A stretch of 13,873 bases of DNA from Clostridia bacterium (GTDB lineage Bacteria > Bacillota > Clostridia > Oscillospirales > Acutalibacteraceae). Positions 6,819 to 13,873 of this stretch are shown in pieces. The stretch lies in the NCBI GenBank assembly GCA_900770165.1, contig CAAGJJ010000153.1, positions 1-13,873 on the forward strand. Direction: 5' to 3'. Within the stretch, counting starts at the first letter, position 1. Every line of letters starts with the position of its first letter. Both the position numbers and the translations under genes were made by a program. The notes beneath the pieces are model-generated. The model was not told the DNA's origin. It saw only the letters and a list, made by a program, of their open reading frames with translations, and searched no databases.

Positions 6819-8132
6819 TTATTTCACCACCCTTACTTTCTTTAAAATATAAATCGACATAATTAAAATCAAAAGTTCAATACTAAATAATCTATACAAA
6901 TTCCCCATATTAAACGCTTCTATTATTAATATATATATCCTTTGATATAATACTAATATATACATATTATCCTTGATGATTGAAATAGACAAAATATCAA
7001 TGAATTTCCCGTACAGTAATCCGAATCCGATTGTTGCTAAACACCCTGGTATAATTCCTAAATAATAAATAATTATAGCTGGATATCCCATCGACGCTCT
7101 ACTTCCTTGAGCTAAAGCAAAATCAATATCGATTATAGTAAACTGCCTCATTAATTCAAAAATACCTATTTTTTCTTTTTCAGGGTTAAGTACAAAAAAA
7201 TTGCTTATTTCTCTAATAAATGCTTCATTATTAACTATTCCTTTATCTATAACCTCATAAAAAAGCTGCCCTTGAGCTGCAATCCTAAGATATATTCCTA
7301 AAAAACCAGTAAACGTTCCAGATATACTAAAATAGTGATACGATATTAAAAAGAATACTGTAATTATCCCAAAAATCAAAAGTACCCATTTTTTTAAACT
7401 AAACTTAAAGATTTCCTTATAACGAGCATTTTGTAAGCTCCATCCTATAATAAACCAATATAAAATTTGTAAATTTGTAGAAAACTTATCTCCAAACAAT
7501 ATGGAAATAATACACATAAAAAATAAAAGCACAAAATTAAAGTATCTTTTATGATTAGACATCATACCTAAGCATAAAGCTAATGGTATAAATAATAAAT
7601 AAATTTTTTTTGCATACCACGGAACAACATTCGACCAATATGCAAATCTACTGATATTCATAAACAGAGGAATTCCATAAACTAACAATATTATAATTAG
7701 TATTAACATGATTATAATTGTAAAAATATTTAACATTGTGTTTCTACTTACGTTATACACATGTTTATTTAAACTTATTTTTTTCTCATTATACATTCTG
7801 TAAGCACTACCAAAAAAAAGTAGTTGGTATAACATTAGATATAATGATGTGCCATTGATCTTAGCTACTTCTCCAACTTCTAGTAACGGCGAATTGGTAA
7901 TTTCAGCAACTATACATGAAATTAATTCACTTGCTTGAAAAAACAATAATAAAAAAGAACATATAAAAAAACTCTTTGTTTTATTTAAACAATCCTTAAC
8001 CAGCAACATTATAAAAGCAAAATAAACTATATATAATACACTCATAATAGAATCTGTTAATATTCCTATTTCATAGAATAAAATCGTAACTATTAACATC
8101 GCTATTATAAGTATATATTTTAATTTGTACAT
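6819..8132 (-). CDS. Wzy-like oligosaccharide repeat-unit polymerase
   Basis: This polytopic membrane protein of 437 residues has roughly 11 hydrophobic helices. A large outer loop in the second half (about residues 265-345, including AQGQLFYEVIDKG and ALAQGSRASMGYP) is typical in layout of Wzy/O-antigen polymerases. Sequence conservation in this family is poor, so the call rests on topology, size and position between glycosyltransferase and flippase genes. Wzy proteins join lipid-linked repeat units at the outer face of the inner membrane. The segment RFAYWSNVVPW after the fourth or fifth helix and the Arg-Gly-rich loop would be expected to hold functional arginines. The start is ATG after AAGGGG. 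An O-antigen ligase-type function is the main alternative. Confidence 0.75.
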   Translation of the reverse strand: MYKLKYILIIAMLIVTILFYEIGILTDSIMSVLYIVYFAFIMLLVKDCLNKTKSFFICSFLLLFFQASELISCIVAEITNSPLLEVGEVAKINGTSLYLMLYQLLFFGSAYRMYNEKKISLNKHVYNVSRNTMLNIFTIIIMLILIIILLVYGIPLFMNISRFAYWSNVVPWYAKKIYLLFIPLALCLGMMSNHKRYFNFVLLFFMCIISILFGDKFSTNLQILYWFIIGWSLQNARYKEIFKFSLKKWVLLIFGIITVFFLISYHYFSISGTFTGFLGIYLRIAAQGQLFYEVIDKGIVNNEAFIREISNFFVLNPEKEKIGIFELMRQFTIIDIDFALAQGSRASMGYPAIIIYYLGIIPGCLATIGFGLLYGKFIDILSISIIKDNMYILVLYQRIYILIIEAFNMGNLYRLFSIELLILIMSIYILKKVRVVK

Positions 8133-8191
8133 CTGCGTTCAACCCCTTGATTTTTATCATATTTATATTTATTTTGCTTACTATATTATCT

Positions 8192-8707
8192 CTACACAAC
8201 TTCAAATCTACATTCATCAATAAAATCATCTAAAACTTTACTTGGTTGTTTCCTTAATTCTTCTTCTGATTTAGCTGATAAAATAACTGAGTAATATCCT
8301 GCTCCCTGCATTTCTTCATCTTTTCTCGCAAATGCTAATAATTGATTAATACTCCCTTCTTCTTCCAATAGTTTTTGAAAATCATCTACTATTTTTTTTG
8401 ATCCATAAAGACCACTCCTAAATTTTTTTATATTTCTTTCTGGATTCAACAGTATTTCAGTAATAATTTTAAATCCAGTATATCTCGCATACGTATTATC
8501 AGTAAATTTTACTAATAATAAAGCGCACCTTTCCTCTCCAATAACAGTTTGAACCAAATCCAATAAAATAGTATAATCGATCTTATTATCATGAGATTTA
8601 ATTTTATTTTTAAATCTGTCAGGGCTTCGAAGTATTTCTTCTGCATTCTCAAAATACTCACGTATAGATATAGTTACATCTAAGCCATCAATTATATTTT
8701 TATTCAT
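8192..8707 (-). CDS. Uncharacterised soluble protein, coupled to the membrane coiled-coil gene
   Basis: I do not recognise this 171-residue predicted cytosolic protein. It is mostly alpha-helical and charged, with FENAEEILRSPDRFKNKI (19-36), a helical block with IGEERCALLLVKF (56-68), LLEEEGSINQLLAFA (113-127) and an acidic C-terminus (KVLDDFIDECRFEVV). There is no signal peptide, membrane segment or known catalytic motif. The start is placed at 8707, because GGTGATAGGG precedes that ATG and because it overlaps the upstream stop by 8 nt (ATGAATAA). A longer frame reaching back to 8764 lies entirely inside the upstream gene and lacks support. The overlap implies translational coupling and probably joint function with the membrane protein. 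It is AT-rich like the neighbouring polymerase. It could be a regulator of assembly or cargo carried with the cassette. Confidence 0.7.
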   Translation of the reverse strand: MNKNIIDGLDVTISIREYFENAEEILRSPDRFKNKIKSHDNKIDYTILLDLVQTVIGEERCALLLVKFTDNTYARYTGFKIITEILLNPERNIKKFRSGLYGSKKIVDDFQKLLEEEGSINQLLAFARKDEEMQGAGYYSVILSAKSEEELRKQPSKVLDDFIDECRFEVV

Positions 8708-9170
8708 CCCTATCACCACTATTATCAATCCAAGACGATGTATCCTCAAAATTATTTTTAACAAAAATTTCTATCCTACTATTTATTGAGTCTAATTTAT
8801 TGTTTATTCTATTGAATTCTTTTCTTAATTTTTTATTTAAATCTTGTAATTCTCTAATTTGAGCATCAGTTTGTTCTCTTAAATTTCTGCTAACCGTTTC
8901 AATAGTATTTATAGCTAACGATAAACTATTCGCAGCTCTCTCATTTTTGTACTCTGAATAAATCGTCATAATAATCGCAAGTATTGATAGAACTATAGAA
9001 ACTAATGTAGCCGCGAAAGAAAATAATTGATTACTCAAGCTAGAGCATCCCATTGTAATTGTCATCAAAAAAATAATGATAAAAATAAATATTATGCATA
9101 CATACACCAAATCTCTTGTTGCCAACGCAGTACACTTTTTCTTACCATCATCGCTACAATTCCAATTCAT
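8700..9170 (-). CDS. Small membrane protein: two TM helices plus cytosolic coiled coil
   Basis: This 156-residue protein has no recognised family. Two hydrophobic helices (about 21-40 and 49-71) form a hairpin. They are followed by a charged heptad-like helix (about 85-137; LNKKLRKEFNRINNKLDSIN) and a short acidic tail. The short N-terminus and the long C-terminal part are both predicted cytosolic. TM hairpin plus coiled coil is an architecture seen in oligomeric membrane scaffolds and also in some small membrane effectors, but no specific match can be claimed. A very strong ribosome site (AAGGAGGGGG) precedes the ATG, 18 nt after the GT4 stop codon. The next gene starts inside its last codons. 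Its position within the glycan-specific part of the operon suggests a role in assembly or regulation, or carriage of an accessory module. Confidence 0.72.
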   Translation of the reverse strand: MNWNCSDDGKKKCTALATRDLVYVCIIFIFIIIFLMTITMGCSSLSNQLFSFAATLVSIVLSILAIIMTIYSEYKNERAANSLSLAINTIETVSRNLREQTDAQIRELQDLNKKLRKEFNRINNKLDSINSRIEIFVKNNFEDTSSWIDNSGDRDE

Positions 9171-9188
9171 GCTAACCCCCTCCTTGTA

Positions 9189-10298
9189 CTACATAGGCAA
9201 TAACTTCCTATATATTTCCCCCAACTTTTTCACTTCTACCTCAATATCAAATCCACTTTTACTGATATCTTTAGAAGCCATTATTCTCTTCTTATTGACA
9301 AATGCTAAAATTTTCTCTGCCCAAGTTTTCACACCATCTTCTAATTTTAGCAACTCAATTCTATCACTAATTAATATTTCTCTTGTCACATTACTAGAAC
9401 ACAAAAATGGCAAACCATTCGCTTGTACTTCAACTCCAACTACAGGCAAACCTTCATAAAAAGATGGCAGTACAAACACATCCATTGCATTATACAAATC
9501 TGCAACATCACTGCGCACGCCAGTAAAAATAACCTTTTCATCTAAGCCTAATGTCTTTACTTTATTTTCAATCTGCTCTCTTAATGGTCCGTCGCCAATA
9601 AGTAACAATTTGGCATTATCCTGCTTCTTTGCAACCTCTGCAAAAATATCAACTAAAAAATCATGATTTTTCTGCTTCATAAATCTGCCCACATGCCCAA
9701 TTACAAAACAATCTTGTAATCCAAGCTCATCACGTAATTTCTTCCTCTTCGCTTCATCAAAGGCAAACTTCTTCAAATCAATTGCATTATTAATAATCGT
9801 AACCTTGCCTTCTTTTACAGCCTTCTTGCCATACATCCACTCCCCAGCAAGTCTGCTGCAAGCCCAATACTGATTAGCAAAAAGCCTAGCAAACGGACGC
9901 AGTAAATGCTTTACAAAAGTGCGTAAAGGCTCAGCCTTAGTATCAGTAGAATGATTATGTAGAATACGCACAGGCACACCTGCTAAATATGCAGCAAATA
10001 ATGGAAATACACTAAGAGCATTCATATTAGAATGAACTATTTGATAATTTTCTTTTTTAATTATGCTATATACTTCTTGTATAAATCTTATAGGATTACT
10101 ATATGGAGTAACTTCATACACCTTTGCCCCCATTGATTTAACTTCTGCAATATAATCTGAATTGCTGCCTTTATGCATAACAAAATCAAATTGTACCTCA
10201 GTTTTATCAATATGACGATAATAATTCATAATAACAGCTTCAACGCCGCCACTCTCAACTATTCCCATTACTTGCAATACTTTAATAGGCGTTCCCAT
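9189..10298 (-). CDS. Glycosyltransferase family 4 (EpsF/CapM-like)
   Basis: The predicted retaining GT-B glycosyltransferase of 369 residues would extend the lipid-linked acceptor made by the adjacent priming enzyme. The N-terminal acceptor domain has GGVE at 17-20 and VHSNMNALSVFP at 88-99. The C-terminal nucleotide-sugar domain has HVGRFMKQKNHDFLV at 202-216, LIGDGPLR at 233-240 and the E-x7-E signature in FYEGLPVVGVE (E282, E290). The start is the ATG at 10298, which overlaps the stop of the priming gene in TAATG and has AAAGGTG upstream. A frame extending 45 nt further lies inside that gene and begins with an atypical leader. The donor sugar cannot be read from sequence. It is the only classical glycosyltransferase of the operon, so it probably adds the second sugar. 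Codons are intermediate between the GC-rich export genes and the AT-rich block. Confidence 0.92.
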   Translation of the reverse strand: MGTPIKVLQVMGIVESGGVEAVIMNYYRHIDKTEVQFDFVMHKGSNSDYIAEVKSMGAKVYEVTPYSNPIRFIQEVYSIIKKENYQIVHSNMNALSVFPLFAAYLAGVPVRILHNHSTDTKAEPLRTFVKHLLRPFARLFANQYWACSRLAGEWMYGKKAVKEGKVTIINNAIDLKKFAFDEAKRKKLRDELGLQDCFVIGHVGRFMKQKNHDFLVDIFAEVAKKQDNAKLLLIGDGPLREQIENKVKTLGLDEKVIFTGVRSDVADLYNAMDVFVLPSFYEGLPVVGVEVQANGLPFLCSSNVTREILISDRIELLKLEDGVKTWAEKILAFVNKKRIMASKDISKSGFDIEVEVKKLGEIYRKLLPM

Positions 10299-10927
10299 TA
10301 ATACGCACCTTTCTTCAACGCAACAACGCCAATAGTCTTCCAAAGAATAACAATATCCCCTAAAAAACTTCTGTTGTTTATATACGATTCGTCCATAGCC
10401 ACACGCTCATCATATGTCGTATCACTTCTGCCGCTAACCTGCCACAGTCCAGTAATTCCTGGCTTAACAGTGCAATAAAGCTTTGCTGTTTCACCATAAT
10501 ACTTATCAAGCTCTTCCTGAATAACAGGTCGAGGTCCAACAAGGCTCATTTCTCCTCGAAGAACATTAAATATCTGTGGCAGCTCATCTAAGCTTGTACG
10601 ACGCAGCACTTTTCCAATAGGTGTTACGCGTGGATCATTTTTAAGCTTAAACTCTCGTTCCCACTCTTCTTTAGCCGCTGGATTCTCTGTCAAATATTGC
10701 TGAAGCATCTCCTGCGAATTAGTAACCATACTACGAAACTTGTAGCAAGGAAAAGGTTTCCCATTCTTACCAATACGTTCATGCGCAAAGAAGATCGGTC
10801 CTGGATCTTCTTTCTTTATCCTATAAGCTATATAAACCAATAACGGACTAATGCATATCGTACCTACTGCAGTTAACGAAAAATCAAATACATTTTTTGC
10901 TAAATTACCAATATAATTACTCATCAA
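10298..10927 (-). CDS. WbaP-like initiating phosphoglycosyltransferase (small monotopic form)
   Basis: This enzyme transfers a sugar-1-phosphate from a UDP-sugar to undecaprenyl phosphate, the first step of repeat-unit assembly. Its 209 residues correspond to the catalytic domain only; the N-terminal multi-helix part of full-length WbaP is absent. Residues 11-36 form the re-entrant helix, with the helix-breaking Ser-Pro at 27-28. Conserved motifs are GKPFPCYKFRSM (56-67), KLKNDPR (94-100), SLDELPQIFN with the catalytic D114-E115, SLVGPRP (128-134) and PGITGLWQVSGR (156-167). The wording of these motifs is closest to WbaP, which favours galactose-1-phosphate, but glucose or an N-acetylated sugar is possible. 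GGGGAAAGGTG precedes two tandem ATG codons (10927 and 10924), and either may be used. An 83-nt gap separates it from the kinase gene, and GC content starts to fall here. Confidence 0.93.
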   Translation of the reverse strand: MMSNYIGNLAKNVFDFSLTAVGTICISPLLVYIAYRIKKEDPGPIFFAHERIGKNGKPFPCYKFRSMVTNSQEMLQQYLTENPAAKEEWEREFKLKNDPRVTPIGKVLRRTSLDELPQIFNVLRGEMSLVGPRPVIQEELDKYYGETAKLYCTVKPGITGLWQVSGRSDTTYDERVAMDESYINNRSFLGDIVILWKTIGVVALKKGAY

Positions 10928-11010
10928 AGCACCTTTCCCCTATTTTTCTTCCTCATTACTTCCTCAAAACAGCAGCTTTCTGCCAGCATCACAGCTCTGC
11001 CTGATCTGCC

Positions 11011-11715
11011 TTAGTTGCTTTTCTTATGCTTCTCGCCATCATGACCGTAGTAATAATAGTACCCATAGCCATAACCGTGATGCTCGCTGCGCACCTTATT
11101 CAGCACTACGCCGAGGATATTCGCACCGGCGTTAACGAGCTGATTCTTCACATCTCGCGCCATCTCCACCTTGATTTCTCCGCTGTCGATAACCAGAATT
11201 AGGCCATCCACCATGCGACTTAATACCAAAGCATCAGTAACCGGCAGCACAGGCGGCGTGTCGATGAGCACGTAATCGTACTCCTCTTTTGCACGCTGCA
11301 GAATATTCTTCATGCGCTCGCTGCCCAGCAGCTCGCTCGGATTCGGCGGAATTACGCCGGCCGTCAGCGCATCCAAGCCCTCAATACCAGTTGCCTGCAC
11401 AGCATCGGCAACTGCTGTGCCCATGCTGATGCAGCTCGAAAGACCGATTTTATTAGACAAATTAAAGTTCTTGTGTACCGTCGGATTACGCATATCGCAG
11501 TCGATAAGCAGTACGCTTTTGCCAGCCTGCGTCAGCACAACTGCCAGGTTAGCAATCGTCGTACTTTTGCCCTCATTCGGCGTGCAGCTTGTCAAAGCGA
11601 TAGTCTGCAGCTCCTTGCCTGCCTGTGCAAACTGGACGCTGGTACGGATTACCCTGTACGCTTCTGCAGCAGGGTTTTTCGGATCATTTTGTGTTACTAA
11701 GTTTAAGCCTTCCAT
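11011..11715 (-). CDS. cpsD: CpsD/CapB-type bacterial tyrosine kinase
   Basis: This 234-residue cytosolic BY-kinase controls polysaccharide length and export by ATP-dependent cycles of tyrosine autophosphorylation. Motifs are Walker A TPNEGKST (45-52), Walker A' LLIDCDMR (69-76) and Walker B VLIDTPP (149-155). The N-terminal region AAEAYRVIRTSVQFA (16-30) is the usual oligomerisation motif. The C-terminus is a cluster of seven tyrosines between 215 and 223 (GYGYGYYYYYG), the phosphorylation site. It is a separate protein from its membrane activator, as in Gram-positive CapA/CapB, and is not fused as in proteobacterial Wzc. The ATG overlaps the last 13 nt of the Wzz-like gene and is preceded by GGAGGAAAGT. 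It is GC-rich, matching the export genes and not the downstream cassette. Confidence 0.95.
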   Translation of the reverse strand: MEGLNLVTQNDPKNPAAEAYRVIRTSVQFAQAGKELQTIALTSCTPNEGKSTTIANLAVVLTQAGKSVLLIDCDMRNPTVHKNFNLSNKIGLSSCISMGTAVADAVQATGIEGLDALTAGVIPPNPSELLGSERMKNILQRAKEEYDYVLIDTPPVLPVTDALVLSRMVDGLILVIDSGEIKVEMARDVKNQLVNAGANILGVVLNKVRSEHHGYGYGYYYYYGHDGEKHKKSN

Positions 11716-13187
11716 ACTTTCCTCCAGATTTTTGCCAACAGGCCAGGGCCCTTGTCATTCTTTTCCATTTCCTTATGCAGCTCATGCATATCCGGCACGC
11801 TGCCAAGCACAGGCAGGTCCAGATAGTTTGCTACGTCGTCGCTGTTCTTAATCGTTCTGTTCAGCAGTTCGCGTACTACGACAAAGCCGCTGCTTGCCAA
11901 AGCGCCAAGCAATGCTGCTAACAGCAGCGTTAATGCCTTCTTCGGCTTCGCAGGCTTCTCCGGCAACGTGCCGCTATCGACTACCTGCACCTCGGTCGCT
12001 ACGCTCGCCTCGGCAACCTTCGCTTCCTCTACACGCTTCGCCAGCATAACATAGATTTCGTTCGCTACTGTCACGTCACGCATCAGGTTCACAAACTCCT
12101 GCTCCTTATCGGAAAGGTTACGCAGATCTGCCTTATTATCACTGTCAATTTGTGCCAATTTTGCCAAGTTGCTCTGCGCTACGCTTGCCTCTGCTTCACT
12201 TTGGAACTTCGCTGCCAAAAGCTGCTGGTGTACAGGGTTATCACTGGGCGCTTGCAGGGAAGCAACCTTGTTGATTTCGCTGTTGATTTTTTGCTTTAAG
12301 TTCGCAATTTCTTGCTCCACCTGCTTAACCTTGGGATGCTGCGCAGTATACTTGTCGAGATAGCTGATGCGCTCGCCCTCCAGCTGTGCAAGCTGAGTAT
12401 TATACAATTGAATGCTCTTGTTATCCGCAATCGAAGCGGCCTCACCGTTGAGCTGCGCATTGGTGGATGCCAGGCGTGCGTTCGCCGTCGCCAGCGCCAC
12501 CCTGTTCTCCGCATTCAGCTTATCGACCATACCCATTTTCTCGGTCGCCAGCTTAACTGCATCGTCCGGCGCGATAATATCGTTCGCCTTCTTATACTCC
12601 GTCAGCTTATCCTCAGCGTCCTTCAGCTCCTTCTTCGCAGCTACGGCACGCTCTTCGATAAAGCCACGTGTTGCCTTCTGCTGATCGCGAGAAAGCTCGG
12701 TTAGGCGGTTCAGGAAGCCCTCGACGATCATCTTATTCACCTGCTGCGCCTTTTCAGCAGTTTCAGCACGAGCTGTGAACTGCATGATTTCTGTATCCTT
12801 AAAGGGAGCTGTGGTAATATTCTTTTTCAGATAATCCTCATACTGAATAAATTTGCCTTCTTTATCTGGCTCCTCGGTCTTTTCAATTACCGGCACGATA
12901 ACGCTGCGGCTCTTCAAAATTTCCGCATACGTGTTCATCAGCTGGGTGTTCGCCATAGCATTACCCATAGGCATTGCCTCCAGTAAGCTGGTGCCAATGC
13001 CCTTCGGCTGCTTCACGCGCAGCAGCGCCTGAGATTCATATACCGGCGTTGCCACTGCCAAGTACACGCCTGCGGCTACAATGCACACGCCCGTCACGCG
13101 CGCAATATTCGCCGCGTTGCGCTTCAGGATCGCGCCAATCTCGCGCAGGTCTATAGTAATTTCTTCTTCGTTGAAGTTGTTGCTCAC
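11703..13187 (-). CDS. Wzz/GNVR polysaccharide chain-length and export co-polymerase (CapA-like)
   Basis: This 494-residue inner-membrane protein has two transmembrane helices (about 27-47 and 418-438) flanking a long periplasmic part. The Wzz domain occupies about residues 8-100. A coiled-coil region (about 160-310, Ala/Glu/Lys/Gln-rich) is followed by the GNVR-like segment with the proline motif LPEKPAKPKK (408-417) just before the second helix. The cytosolic tail (about 440-494), containing DDVANYLDLPVLGSVP, is the part that would touch and activate the separate CpsD kinase. The start codon is GTG (13185-13187), preceded by AAGGAG 8 nt upstream; no ATG is better placed. It follows the exporter gene by 17 nt and overlaps the kinase gene by 13 nt. 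No kinase domain is fused. Confidence 0.94.
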   Translation of the reverse strand: MSNNFNEEEITIDLREIGAILKRNAANIARVTGVCIVAAGVYLAVATPVYESQALLRVKQPKGIGTSLLEAMPMGNAMANTQLMNTYAEILKSRSVIVPVIEKTEEPDKEGKFIQYEDYLKKNITTAPFKDTEIMQFTARAETAEKAQQVNKMIVEGFLNRLTELSRDQQKATRGFIEERAVAAKKELKDAEDKLTEYKKANDIIAPDDAVKLATEKMGMVDKLNAENRVALATANARLASTNAQLNGEAASIADNKSIQLYNTQLAQLEGERISYLDKYTAQHPKVKQVEQEIANLKQKINSEINKVASLQAPSDNPVHQQLLAAKFQSEAEASVAQSNLAKLAQIDSDNKADLRNLSDKEQEFVNLMRDVTVANEIYVMLAKRVEEAKVAEASVATEVQVVDSGTLPEKPAKPKKALTLLLAALLGALASSGFVVVRELLNRTIKNSDDVANYLDLPVLGSVPDMHELHKEMEKNDKGPGLLAKIWRKVWKA

Positions 13188-13204
13188 GCTTATTTCTCCT
13201 TCAC

Positions 13205-13873
13205 TTAGTTGTTATCGTTCTTAATCTCGCTTACATAGTACGCAGCACTCAAGAACGGCATAATATCTCTACTGAAGATTACCTTATGATTGCTCGTCAG
13301 ATACAAGCAGTCTCCCTCATTCAGCAAAAGATTTACATTCTGGTCTGCCTTCGTGAGATAATTATTCACATTGAGCTTCTCCACCTCAGTCGAGCCTGCA
13401 CGCACGAGGAACACATTCTTCTTTGCTGCCTTCTCCGTAAAGCCCTCAGCCTTCGCCAAAGCGTCAATCACCTTATGGCTCTTCTCCAGCTCATAAAGAC
13501 CGGGGCGCTTAATCTCGCCCAACACATACACACGCGTAGTACCCAACTTCATAACATTCACGCTGATGCTAGGCGTAACGAGATACTGACTAAAGCGGCT
13601 CGCCAGCTCCTCACGGAACTGCGCCACCGTCTTGCCCGTAACATCCACATCGCCAATCAGCGGAAAGCTCACCTTGCCGTCCGGACGAACAACGTAAGGA
13701 CTGTTTGTTGCACCAGAACCCATTGGCGTGCTCAAATCCTCGTGACCATACACGATAACCTGCAGCACATCTCCGGGACACATAATATAATCAGTTGTGT
13801 TTTGCGCATTAGCTGCATCTGCCGTCAAGCTAAACGCACTCAGCGACGCCGCCAACCCCAGCGCCAGAATTGT
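13205..13873 (-). CDS. Wza-like outer-membrane polysaccharide export protein (N-terminus cut by window end)
   Basis: The open frame runs off the right edge, so the true start is outside; the first possible internal start (TTG at 13855) lies inside the signal peptide and is not credible. The 222 visible residues begin with a hydrophobic stretch ending ADAANA, a signal-peptidase-I-like site, with no lipobox cysteine in view. Next is the Poly_export (PES) domain (about 27-110), with MCPGDVLQVIVYG and VVRPDGKVSFPLIGDV. A SLBB domain follows (about 112-160), with TRVYVLGEIKRPGLYEL. It would form the outer-membrane or periplasmic exit for the polymer, working with the Wzz-like protein. Compared with E. 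coli Wza it is short, with one SLBB domain and no obvious long C-terminal barrel helix. Its presence shows that the organism has an outer membrane. Confidence 0.9.
   Translation of the reverse strand, partial: TILALGLAASLSAFSLTADAANAQNTTDYIMCPGDVLQVIVYGHEDLSTPMGSGATNSPYVVRPDGKVSFPLIGDVDVTGKTVAQFREELASRFSQYLVTPSISVNVMKLGTTRVYVLGEIKRPGLYELEKSHKVIDALAKAEGFTEKAAKKNVFLVRAGSTEVEKLNVNNYLTKADQNVNLLLNEGDCLYLTSNHKVIFSRDIMPFLSAAYYVSEIKNDNN

Noticed and set aside
8708..8764. Upstream extension of the soluble unknown protein (19 extra residues starting at 8764)
   Set aside because: It lies wholly inside the membrane coiled-coil gene and lacks a ribosome site, while the ATG at 8707 has one and gives a normal 8-nt overlap.
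8700..9170. Reading the two-TM coiled-coil protein as a known anti-phage membrane effector
   Set aside because: Only the general architecture is similar. No family motif, nucleotide-sensing partner or cyclase gene is visible nearby.
9076..9459. A 127-codon open frame on the + strand
   Set aside because: It runs antisense across the end of the GT4 gene and the start of the membrane coiled-coil gene, with no ribosome site or family features.
10970..10985. Short hairpin followed by TTTT on the - strand, between the kinase and priming-transferase genes
   Set aside because: The stem has only four Watson-Crick pairs plus wobbles and the T-run is short. It might be a weak attenuator but does not support a terminator call.
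11312..11921. Several overlapping + strand frames opposite the kinase and Wzz-like genes
   Set aside because: These are shadows of GC-rich coding sequence on the other strand and have no start signals.
1..13873. CRISPR arrays, tRNA or rRNA genes, complete insertion sequences
   Set aside because: I found no regularly spaced direct repeats, no tRNA-like cloverleaf sequence, no rRNA segments and no transposase with flanking inverted repeats; the broken Rpn gene has no recognisable IS ends.

Overview
The window looks like a chromosomal segment of a gut-type Negativicutes bacterium (diderm Firmicutes, perhaps Acidaminococcaceae or Selenomonadales). This is an inference from three things. A Wza-like outer-membrane polysaccharide exporter sits beside a Gram-positive-style split chain-length protein and CpsD-type tyrosine kinase. 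The ribosome binding sites are strong AGGAGG-like sites. A Rpn/PD-(D/E)XK nuclease of a kind I associate with this class lies at the left edge. Genus cannot be fixed from the sequence alone.

Layout. Positions 19-962 (+ strand) hold a Rpn-family nuclease gene broken into two frames by a one-base shift at an A6 run. It has an in-frame internal start with its own Shine-Dalgarno (a possible 64-residue C-terminal product) and a clear intrinsic terminator. Positions 963-1371 are AT-rich and have no recognisable gene. From the right edge to 1372, everything is on the - strand and forms a polysaccharide (capsule/EPS) locus of tightly packed genes. In transcription order these are: Wza-like exporter (cut by the window end), Wzz/GNVR chain-length protein (GTG start), CpsD-type BY-kinase, WbaP-like initiating phosphoglycosyltransferase, GT4 glycosyltransferase, a coupled pair of unknown genes (a two-TM coiled-coil membrane protein and a soluble protein), a Wzy-like polymerase, a sialyltransferase-superfamily glycosyltransferase, a MurJ/MviN-like flippase, a 240-bp AT-rich gap, a CMP-nonulosonate cytidylyltransferase fused to a PseG/SpsG-like hydrolase, and a NeuB-family synthase.

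How they work together (inference from families). WbaP-like primes undecaprenyl phosphate with a hexose phosphate, GT4 extends it, and the sialyltransferase-like enzyme adds a nonulosonic acid supplied by the NeuB and NeuA-PseG proteins. The MurJ-like protein flips the unit, the Wzy-like protein polymerises it, and Wzz/CpsD/Wza control length and export. The expected product is a nonulosonic-acid (sialic, legionaminic or pseudaminic type) surface glycan with a short repeat unit. Early sugar-nucleotide steps are not encoded here.

Base composition is mosaic. The export/kinase genes are GC-rich (34 of 60 bases are G/C in 12481-12540), while the glycan-specific block is very AT-rich (14 of 60 in 8041-8100), which is the usual sign of an exchangeable serotype cassette. 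The points most worth a second look are the intragenic start in the broken Rpn gene, the unexplained membrane coiled-coil gene pair, and the hydrolase-cytidylyltransferase fusion.
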